From positions 1-5,843 of the forward strand of contig SMWS01000014.1 in the NCBI GenBank assembly GCA_004356685.1: a DNA stretch of 5,843 bases, given 5' to 3'. The translations under genes were made by a program, and so were the position numbers. Source of the DNA: Deltaproteobacteria bacterium (GTDB taxonomy: Bacteria; Desulfobacterota_D; UBA1144; Nemesobacterales; N074bin48). Shown in pieces: positions 1-4,407 of the stretch. The number at the start of each line of letters is the position of its first letter. Within the stretch, counting starts at the first letter, position 1. The notes below the pieces were generated by a model. It had not been told where the DNA came from and did not search any database. It saw only the letters and a program-made list of their open reading frames with translations.

Positions 1-235
1 CAATATGGCTGGATATATCTTCTATATTGGTTTTTATAATACCGATTTCGGTCTGCGTGGGATAGTATTCGGGAAGTTTAGAAATTTCATCAAACAGCTC
101 TGAGCCCTTCTTGTCATAAAAAAGCTCACATGGAAGTTCTTTTTGCTTCTTTTTTAGACCTTCTAAGACTTCTTCTAATAACTGTTCATCATTAGGATCA
201 TGAGTATTTAGTTTGAGAACTTTTTCATTCATCAT
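1..235 (-). CDS. egtD: EgtD, L-histidine N-alpha-methyltransferase (N-terminal part; runs off the left edge)
   Basis: This is the N-terminal ~78 residues of a SAM-dependent histidine methyltransferase, which makes hercynine in ergothioneine synthesis. Reading the minus strand gives a start MNEKVLKLN and then the family's N-terminal signature: LPCELFYDKKGSELFDEI (residues ~33-50 from the ATG at 232) followed by SKLPEYYPTQTEIGII. The FYD..GS.LF..I..LPEYYPT pattern is characteristic of EgtD and related methyltransferases. From memory, tyrosines in this motif contact histidine in the mycobacterial enzyme. The family is normally about 320 residues, so the SAM-binding core lies outside the window. 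Two in-frame ATGs (235 and 232) are possible. The one at 235 makes an ATGA overlap with the egtB stop, and the one at 232 makes TGATG. Neither has a clear Shine-Dalgarno, so translation is probably coupled to egtB. The adjacent egtB argues strongly for EgtD over another member of the methyltransferase family. Confidence 0.93.
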   Translation of the reverse strand, partial: MMNEKVLKLNTHDPNDEQLLEEVLEGLKKKQKELPCELFYDKKGSELFDEISKLPEYYPTQTEIGIIKTNIEDISSHI

Positions 236-1506
236 TCATCTCTAGCAAGCCTAATACCCATGAATTGCCATCTTGAATCCGGAGGGAAGAAATTCCTGTA
301 TGTTTTCCTAATATGTGAGATTGAAGTTGCACAGGATCCTCCGCGCAGCACCATCTGGTTTGACATAAATTTGCCATTGTACTCACCAAGCGCTCCGGGA
401 AGCGTTTTATATCCGGGATAGCAAATATATGGGCTTGAAGTCCACTCCCAAACATCGCCGAACATTTGTGCAAGAGAACTGCTTTTTGAGTTGCCGCCGA
501 GTGATATGGGGTTATATACTCCACTTTCTACAAAGTTTCCTTCTATGATTAAATCTGCTGAAGCAATTTCCCATTCAGCCTCTGCCGGAAGCCTCGCATC
601 AATCCAACGCGCATAAGCGTCGGCTTCGTAGAAACTGACATGACAAACAGGTTGATTAGCCTCTACCTCTTTAAATCCAGAGAGGGTAAAATGATGCCAT
701 TTGTTATCAATTTTCTCCCAATATAAAGGAGCTTCCCACCCACTGTCTTCTACAGTATAAATCCCATCGGACAACCAAAGCTCTGCCCTCTTGTATCCTC
801 CATCTTCTATAAATTCTATATATTCTTTGTTTGTCACAAGTCTTGAAGATAGATTAAAACTACCGAGAAATATTTTGTGTTTTGGCATCTCATTGTCATA
901 GGAAAAGCTGTTGTCAGCGTGGCCTATTTCATATAACCCTTCTGGGTATGAAACCCAGTTTGCCGTGGGGATTTTACCATTGGAGCTGCTAGCAGGAAGT
1001 TCCATATAAACCGGTTTTAGAGGGTTTTCTGAAAATACATTTTTTATATCCGTTAACATTAATTCTTGATGCTGTCGTTCATGATGTATGCCTATCTCAA
1101 CTACCGGAGCATGTTTTTCAAAATCCTTATTACTCGAATCACTAAAAAAATCTTCAATTTTATTGTTAACATATTCTCTATACTTATAGACCTGCTCGAC
1201 TGTTGGTCTTGAGATTAACCCTCTTTTTGGTCTGCAATGTCTTTCTCCCACCTGGGTATAATAAGAATTAAATAGATAATTATATTGAGGGTGAACTGAT
1301 TTGTAATTTACATCGAACTTTTCTAATACAAATGCCTCGAAAAACCAGCTTGAGTGAGCTAAATGCCATTTTGTCGGACTCACATCTGGCATTGACTGTA
1401 CAACATAATCTTCAATTGAAAGTGGAGAGGAAATTTGTTCACTAAAATTTCTGACATCCATAAATTGTTCAAAAAGTGTATTTCTTTCAAATTTTATTGT
1501 ACTCAT
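232..1506 (-). CDS. egtB: EgtB, hercynine sulfoxide synthase (nonheme iron, ergothioneine biosynthesis)
   Basis: EgtB is an iron-dependent oxygenase that links the sulfur of cysteine or gamma-glutamylcysteine to the imidazole of hercynine. The ORF encodes 424 residues, a normal length. The N-terminal DinB-like domain (~1-160) carries HLAHSSWFFE (His51) and HHERQHQELMLTD (His142 and His146 in the HX3HXE motif), the three expected iron ligands. The C-terminal FGE-sulfatase/C-type-lectin-like domain (~185-424) has ARLPAEAEWE, GDVWEWTSS, VLRGGSC and YRNFFPPDSRWQFMGIRLA, all typical of EgtB. The sequence does not tell which thiol donor is used. The ovothiol enzyme OvoA is related, but it normally carries its own methyltransferase domain, and the adjacent egtD favours ergothioneine. 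A TTG at 1512 gives two extra residues, but the ATG at 1506 is preferred. It sits 8 nt after a weak AAAGAA ribosome site, whereas the TTG would be only 2 nt away. The gene is the first of an operon with egtD. Confidence 0.95.
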   Translation of the reverse strand: MSTIKFERNTLFEQFMDVRNFSEQISSPLSIEDYVVQSMPDVSPTKWHLAHSSWFFEAFVLEKFDVNYKSVHPQYNYLFNSYYTQVGERHCRPKRGLISRPTVEQVYKYREYVNNKIEDFFSDSSNKDFEKHAPVVEIGIHHERQHQELMLTDIKNVFSENPLKPVYMELPASSSNGKIPTANWVSYPEGLYEIGHADNSFSYDNEMPKHKIFLGSFNLSSRLVTNKEYIEFIEDGGYKRAELWLSDGIYTVEDSGWEAPLYWEKIDNKWHHFTLSGFKEVEANQPVCHVSFYEADAYARWIDARLPAEAEWEIASADLIIEGNFVESGVYNPISLGGNSKSSSLAQMFGDVWEWTSSPYICYPGYKTLPGALGEYNGKFMSNQMVLRGGSCATSISHIRKTYRNFFPPDSRWQFMGIRLARDE

Positions 1507-1591
1507 GAGCAATGTTCTTTACTATTGATTCAATTTATTAAAGGTTATAGAATTAGTTTTTTAAAAAGTAAATAAAAATAGCTTAATAAAA

Positions 1592-1606
1592 TAGTATATT
1601 ATACTA
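1592..1606. promoter_or_regulatory. Perfect 15-bp palindrome, candidate operator
   Basis: TAGTATA-T-TATACTA is a perfect inverted repeat centred on 1599. It covers the egtB -10 element, and by symmetry it presents a TATACT hexamer on both strands. Its place in the divergent egtB/metalloregulator spacer makes it a candidate operator. It does not resemble the DtxR box or the Bacillus MntR box as I recall them. A palindrome made mostly of A and T can arise from back-to-back -10 elements alone. Confidence 0.4.
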
Positions 1607-1620
1607 GCTTGTGATTTCAA
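1593..1620 (-). promoter_or_regulatory. Predicted sigma70-type promoter for egtB-egtD
   Basis: On the minus strand, TTGAAA (1620-1615) and TATACT (1598-1593) are separated by 16 nt, close to the sigma70 consensus. Transcription would begin near 1586 and leave a leader of about 80 nt before the egtB ATG at 1506. The -10 lies inside the palindrome at 1592-1606. This is prediction from sequence only, in an AT-rich region where chance matches are common. Confidence 0.5.
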
Positions 1621-1637
1621 ACTTAAAAACGTATTAA
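1609..1637 (+). promoter_or_regulatory. Possible promoter for the metalloregulator gene
   Basis: TTGTGA (1609-1614) and TATTAA (1632-1637) are 17 nt apart on the plus strand. Transcription would begin near 1644, about 54 nt before the ATG at 1698. The hexamers are imperfect, so this is weaker than the opposing egtB promoter. The two predicted -35 elements abut (1609-1614 and 1615-1620), so one bound protein could affect both directions. Confidence 0.3.
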
Positions 1638-1648
1638 GAGCGTATTAA
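1630..1648. repeat. Direct repeat CGTATTAA, two copies 11 bp apart
   Basis: CGTATTAA occurs at 1630-1637 and 1641-1648. The 11-bp period puts both copies on roughly the same face of the DNA, as expected for tandem recognition half-sites. The first copy contains the predicted -10 of the downstream regulator gene. No known regulator site is recognised. Confidence 0.4.
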
Positions 1649-1697
1649 AATATGTGGCACAATTTAATTATTTTGTTTATAGTAAGTAGTTAATCAC

Positions 1698-2366
1698 ATG
1701 ATAAGATCTAAAATTTCTTCCATAATGGAAGACTACATAAAAGCCATTTTCAATTTGATACAAAAAGAAGGTAAGGCAAATATCAATGATCTGGCTAAGA
1801 GTATGAATGTATCTGCGCCTACAGTAACACAAATGGTGAAAAGGCTTGTAGATTTAAAACTCGTAAGGCATGAACCTTATAAAGGAGTATCTTTAACAGC
1901 TTCAGGCGATAAAATGGCGCTTGAAACCATAAGACATCACAGGTTGCTCGAACAGTATTTGTATGAAGCCCTGGGTGTGCCATGGGACAAAGTGCACAGT
2001 GAGGCTGAAAAGCTCGAGCATGTAATATCCGAAGATTTGGAAAAAAGAATTGCTGAAGCATTAAACAACCCAACTCACGATCCTCATGGATCTCCCATAC
2101 CTTCAAAAGACCTTGTTTTGGAAAGCGAAGATCTATGTTTGTTGACTGAGCTTGCGGCTGGCTCTAGAGGTATTATATCAGAAGTTCCAGACGAAGACCC
2201 TAAACTGCTCCGATATTTAGATGAGCTGGGACTTAAACCTGATACTGCTTTTATCATAAAGAAAATTGAACCTTATGGAGGTTCAATTATTCTGCAAATT
2301 GATAAAAACGACGTATACGTTGGGTCTGAAGCCGCTTCTCAGATAAGAGTTAAGATTAATAAATAA
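1698..2366 (+). CDS. DtxR/MntR-family metal-dependent transcriptional repressor, three-domain, Mn-type metal site
   Basis: This is a 222-residue cytoplasmic regulator with the full DtxR layout. An N-terminal winged helix spans ~5-65 (recognition region SAPTVTQMVKRL, 39-50). A metal-binding and dimerisation domain spans ~75-140. A C-terminal FeoA/SH3-like domain spans ~150-222. By hand alignment, MEDY aligns Asp12 with Bacillus MntR Asp8 (DtxR Met10). VHSEAEKLEHVIS places Glu104 at DtxR Cys102/MntR Glu99, followed by Glu107 and His108. His81, Glu85 and His100 match the DtxR ancillary-site ligands. Asp12 plus Glu104 is the manganese-type combination, whereas iron-type proteins have Met and Cys there. 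MntR Glu11 is replaced by Lys15. An in-frame stop at 1683-1685 rules out an upstream start. No strong Shine-Dalgarno precedes the ATG. The gene diverges from egtB, so autoregulation and control of egtBD are possible but inferred. Specificity for Mn over Fe remains a prediction. Confidence 0.9.
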   Translation: MIRSKISSIMEDYIKAIFNLIQKEGKANINDLAKSMNVSAPTVTQMVKRLVDLKLVRHEPYKGVSLTASGDKMALETIRHHRLLEQYLYEALGVPWDKVHSEAEKLEHVISEDLEKRIAEALNNPTHDPHGSPIPSKDLVLESEDLCLLTELAAGSRGIISEVPDEDPKLLRYLDELGLKPDTAFIIKKIEPYGGSIILQIDKNDVYVGSEAASQIRVKINK

Positions 2367-2384
2367 CTGCTCATTCGATCTTAA
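2350..2384. repeat. Inverted repeat spanning the two convergent stop codons
   Basis: TTAAGAT (2350-2356) and ATCTTAA (2378-2384) are perfect 7-bp arms around a 21-nt loop that holds both stop codons and the 4-bp intergenic gap. No T tract follows on either strand, so this is not a canonical intrinsic terminator. It may be chance or a weak bidirectional hairpin. Confidence 0.25.
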
Positions 2385-3825
2385 GACCTAAATATATTGT
2401 ATTTTCACCTCTTTTTACTAAAAACAAAGCGGAATTTCCTTTTCCAATTTCATCTAAACGATTATTATAATCTTCCAAGTTTATTATTGTTGTATTGTTA
2501 ATCTCAATTATTATATCGCCTCTTCTAAATCCCGCCTCAGATGCAACAGAACCTCGTGACACAGAACTTACAATCACACCTTCTTTAGATGAAAGATCGA
2601 AACGACTTGCTATTTGCGGTGTAATGTTAATTACTGCTAGACCAAACTTTTGTTCAGGCTTCTCTGTTTTCTTGGCTATTTTTTCATCTTCCGGAAACTC
2701 GCCTATAGCAATATTTAACTCGCGGGTCTTACTTTCCCTGATTATTTTTAATTTCGCCACTGTTCCAGGTGGTGTAAGAGCTACTTTTCCGGTTAAATCC
2801 GAAACTTCTTTTATTTTTTTACCGTTATATTCCAAGACTATATCACCCCTGAGCAATCCCCCATTTTCAGCAGGACTCTCTTTTGCTACATCAGCAATCA
2901 AAACTCCACTTCCCTCTTTAATCCCTATGACCTCAGCTATTTCAGCTGTAACTTTTTGTATCGTAATACCAAGCCAGCCCCTTACTACTTTCCCGCCATC
3001 TTTAATCTGATCGATTATATGTTTTGTAAGATTTATAGGAATGGCAAACCCTAGCCCCTGTCCCCCGGCAATGATGGCTGTATTTACTCCTACTACCTCT
3101 CCTCTTAGATTAAATAAAGGACCTCCGCTGTTTCCGGGATTGATTGGTGCATCGGTTTGGATAAAATCATCATAGTTGCCTATTCCCAATATCCTCCCTT
3201 TTGCACTTATTATTCCTGCAGTTACGGTATGACCAAGACCAAATGGGTTTCCTATAGCTATAACCCAGTCTCCTATTTCAGAGCTCTCTGAATCCCCAAA
3301 CTCTACAAATGGTAAACTATTTTCTGATTCGATTTTTAGCAGTGCCAAATCAGTTTTGGGATCTTTGCCTATAATCTTTGCTACGTACTTTTCACCATCT
3401 TCTAATATAATCTCAATGTCATCAGCCTTATCTACAACATGGTTATTTGTTACTACATAACCATCTTCACTAATTATGAATCCAGTACCAAGCCCCTTTT
3501 GTTTAAATTCTCTTTGAGGACCATTATCAAAAAATTTTTTAAAATAATCTTCAAAAGGTGAAGGGAAAGGAGTAGATCTTCTCTTAATCATATTAGTTGT
3601 ACTTATGTTTACAACAGCCGGCTTTAATTTTTTTATGAGCTCGGCAAATGATGGAAGTCCGTTTACCTTTGAAGTTGGAATATCCTTAGTTACTACAGGT
3701 TTTTTTTCTTCAATTTTGCTTTCTTGCTTAGGACTTTCTTTTCTAATATCGTCTTTTACTCTTTCACATGAGGCAAGAAAAAGTGAATTTGATATTAAAA
3801 AGATTGCTATTAAAAAATATTTCAT
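2371..3825 (-). CDS. HtrA/Do-family serine protease, predicted lipoprotein, two PDZ domains
   Basis: This is a 484-residue envelope protein-quality-control protease and chaperone of the DegP/DegQ/MucD (Do) type. The N-terminus MKYFLIAIFLISNSLFLASC is a lipoprotein signal with lipobox LASC, so Cys20 would be lipidated. A charged Lys/Glu-rich linker (~21-56) follows. The trypsin-like domain (~57-270) shows His129 (TNNHVVD), Asp159 (KTDLALLKIE) and Ser233 (GNSGGPL), an intact triad. A short Phe-rich LA-loop segment (SPFEDYFKKFFD) is typical of the Do family. PDZ1 is ~280-376 and PDZ2 ~395-480. The ATG at 3825 is chosen because GGAGGG (3835-3830) lies just upstream. A TTG at 3837 would place the start inside or before this ribosome site and spoil the signal peptide. 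Glu at +2 after the Cys would, by the E. coli rule, favour outer-membrane sorting. Most Do proteases have a cleavable Sec signal or a membrane anchor, so the lipobox is notable. The target substrates are unknown. Confidence 0.94.
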   Translation of the reverse strand: MKYFLIAIFLISNSLFLASCERVKDDIRKESPKQESKIEEKKPVVTKDIPTSKVNGLPSFAELIKKLKPAVVNISTTNMIKRRSTPFPSPFEDYFKKFFDNGPQREFKQKGLGTGFIISEDGYVVTNNHVVDKADDIEIILEDGEKYVAKIIGKDPKTDLALLKIESENSLPFVEFGDSESSEIGDWVIAIGNPFGLGHTVTAGIISAKGRILGIGNYDDFIQTDAPINPGNSGGPLFNLRGEVVGVNTAIIAGGQGLGFAIPINLTKHIIDQIKDGGKVVRGWLGITIQKVTAEIAEVIGIKEGSGVLIADVAKESPAENGGLLRGDIVLEYNGKKIKEVSDLTGKVALTPPGTVAKLKIIRESKTRELNIAIGEFPEDEKIAKKTEKPEQKFGLAVINITPQIASRFDLSSKEGVIVSSVSRGSVASEAGFRRGDIIIEINNTTIINLEDYNNRLDEIGKGNSALFLVKRGENTIYLGLKIE

Positions 3826-3857
3826 GAATCCCTCCAAAATATATTAATCAATTTCAT
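3822..3857 (-). CDS. Possible 11-codon upstream ORF overlapping the htrA start
   Basis: ATG at 3857 opens an ORF reading MKLINIFWRDS that ends in TGA at 3824-3822. It overlaps the htrA ATG (3825-3823) in an ATGA junction. The ORF runs through the htrA Shine-Dalgarno, so translating it would cover or couple to the htrA start. It has no Shine-Dalgarno of its own and an ORF this short can occur by chance, so it is reported as a candidate only. Confidence 0.2.
   Translation of the reverse strand: MKLINIFWRDS
3830..3835 (-). promoter_or_regulatory. Strong Shine-Dalgarno that fixes the htrA start
   Basis: On the minus strand GGAGGG lies 4 nt before ATG 3825. It is the best ribosome site in the window and selects the Met that begins the lipoprotein signal. 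Confidence 0.85.
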
Positions 3858-3889
3858 TTGAGTATTTGAGTAATTAATAAAGCTCAAAT
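3856..3889 (-). repeat. Leader hairpin with two alternative pairing partners (htrA 5' region)
   Basis: ATTTGAG occurs twice in tandem on the plus strand (3856-3862 and 3864-3870), and its complement CTCAAAT is at 3883-3889. In the htrA leader RNA, one 7-nt arm can pair with either of two copies, giving mutually exclusive hairpins. Pairing with the nearer-to-htrA copy would cover the first bases of the small upstream ATG at 3857. The stems are AU-rich and weak. A regulatory role is inference. Confidence 0.35.
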
Positions 3890-3972
3890 CTAACAGAGAA
3901 ATGATAAAAATAAAAGTTTAGTTATCTGAGTGCTCTGCATAAAACTAAGTCAAACGGTTAATTTTCTAATTT

Positions 3973-4000
3973 AAAATAAAGTATATTACTTAATTGTCAA
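3973..4000 (-). promoter_or_regulatory. Possible promoter for htrA
   Basis: A perfect TTGACA (4000-3995) is followed after 16 nt by TATTTT (3978-3973) on the minus strand. The start would be near 3966, giving a leader of about 140 nt. A better -10, TATACT (3985-3980), lies only 9 nt from the TTGACA, too close to pair with it. The assignment is therefore tentative. Confidence 0.35.
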
Positions 4001-4040
4001 TCGGATCACCGTTATCCTTTTAAAATAAACTAAAAATAAC

Positions 4041-4072
4041 AAAAAAAGTTTCGATTTAAATCTTTTTTTTTT
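4041..4072 (-). terminator. Weak A/T hairpin with T run, possible terminator of the small ORF
   Basis: AAAAAAAG (4041-4048) can pair with CTTTTTTT (4062-4069), with a further short TTT/AAA pairing inside. A 10-T run (4063-4072) forms part of one arm. It lies about 40 nt beyond the stop of the small minus-strand ORF (4110). The stem has almost no G/C, so termination efficiency would be low or nil. Confidence 0.22.
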
Positions 4073-4109
4073 ATTTTTCACTAATTTGTTGCGATAATTG
4101 ATTAAGGCA

Positions 4110-4262
4110 TTAGACGTCACACGGAGTAGTAAATAATGATAAAGCGGTATTCAGTGCAATTAACAGAGGGAAAAACATAACTGCCTGAACTAAAAAGAGC
4201 ATTGCAGGAACTGTAAGAAAAAGCGCTACAAATATAGTCCATTTAATAGTCGAGTAGCTCAT
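4110..4262 (-). CDS. Small hydrophobic membrane protein, 50 aa, function unknown
   Basis: The minus-strand ORF from ATG 4262 to TAA 4110 encodes 50 residues. The N-terminus is MSYSTIKW, followed by a long hydrophobic stretch at ~8-44 that includes FVALFLTVPAMLFLVQAV and FFPLLIALNTALSLF, with a short polar tail ending TTPCDV. One long helix or two helices with a tight turn at the Gln26/Pro32 region would fit. An in-frame stop at 4271-4269 leaves this as the most upstream start. The ORF is more GC-rich and codon-like than the flanking AT-rich DNA, which supports coding. Against it, there is no recognisable Shine-Dalgarno, and AT-rich DNA easily gives Phe/Leu/Ile-rich translations. It lies on the same strand as htrA, 284 nt upstream, and diverges from the ABC operon. 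I do not recognise the family. Confidence 0.5.
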   Translation of the reverse strand: MSYSTIKWTIFVALFLTVPAMLFLVQAVMFFPLLIALNTALSLFTTPCDV

Positions 4263-4294
4263 ATTTTTTTATATAGGTAATATATTTCATTTAC

Positions 4295-4322
4295 TCTATA
4301 AATAATTTCATAACTAAATCAA
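4295..4322 (-). promoter_or_regulatory. Possible promoter for the 50-aa ORF
   Basis: TTGATT (4322-4317) and TATAGA (4300-4295) are 16 nt apart on the minus strand. Transcription would begin near 4288, about 26 nt before the ATG at 4262. The match is moderate and the region is AT-rich. Confidence 0.28.
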
Positions 4323-4355
4323 ATTAAAACAACAGGTTTAATAGCTTTACAATTA

Positions 4356-4384
4356 TTGAACCTTATAATTATGTATGCTATAAA
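4356..4384 (+). promoter_or_regulatory. Predicted promoter for the ABC exporter operon
   Basis: TTGAAC (4356-4361) and TATAAA (4379-4384) are 17 nt apart, and TGC immediately before the -10 gives an extended -10. Transcription would begin near 4391, leaving a short leader of about 17 nt. An additional TATAAT (4364-4369) lacks a suitable -35. Confidence 0.5.
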
Positions 4385-4396
4385 TTTTGAAAAATT

Positions 4397-4402
4397 AAGG
4401 AG
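4397..4402 (+). promoter_or_regulatory. Shine-Dalgarno supporting a GTG start of the ABC ATPase
   Basis: AAGGAG ends 5 nt before GTG 4408. This spacing is what justifies the non-ATG start and the N-terminus MQPIISIKNLNKTY. Confidence 0.85.
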
Positions 4403-4407
4403 TTTAC

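Larger units (their letters stand above)
3858..4109. other. AT-rich non-coding stretch upstream of htrA
   Basis: This stretch has no ORF with coding character on either strand. It holds the predicted htrA promoter and leader, the tandem ATTTGAG repeat, a small hairpin GGAT-7-ATCC (4003-4017) followed by TTTT, and an A/T hairpin with a T run at 4041-4072. I found no CIRCE element and no good sigma32 or sigmaE promoter, although htrA genes are often stress-induced. Confidence 0.6.

Noticed and set aside
1655..1670. TGGCAC resembling a sigma54 -24 element upstream of the regulator gene
   Set aside because: The -12 GC dinucleotide (TTGCA-like) is missing at the required distance; the sequence there is AATTA.
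1652..1693. 13-codon hydrophobic ORF (MWHNLIILFIVSS) just before the regulator ATG
   Set aside because: It has no ribosome site, an AT-rich composition that yields such peptides by chance, and no overlap with the downstream start.
1698..1740. Met10 of the regulator as the iron-type (DtxR Met10) ligand
   Set aside because: Aligning MEDY with MntR MEDY and DtxR TEMY shows the ligand position is Asp12; Met10 has the same number only by coincidence.
2495..3010. 171-codon plus-strand ORF inside htrA
   Set aside because: It is antisense to the well-supported PDZ-coding part of htrA and its Ser/Pro/Ile-rich translation matches no domain; it is a shadow of the real gene.
3890..3940. 16-codon minus-strand ORF in the htrA leader (MQSTQITKLLFLSFLC)
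   Set aside because: It has no Shine-Dalgarno, is very short, and has no sign of coding bias.
4003..4021. GGAT-7-ATCC hairpin followed by TTTT as a plus-strand terminator
   Set aside because: The stem is only 4 bp and no plus-strand gene ends nearby, since htrA is transcribed the other way.
3826..4109. Heat-shock or envelope-stress promoter (CIRCE, sigma32, sigmaE) upstream of htrA
   Set aside because: I looked for these because HtrA genes are often stress-induced, but no acceptable match was found.
4243..4290. 15-codon minus-strand ORF (MKYITYIKKYELLDY) overlapping the start of the 50-aa ORF
   Set aside because: It is out of frame with the 50-aa ORF, lacks a ribosome site, and its composition is what AT-rich DNA gives by chance.
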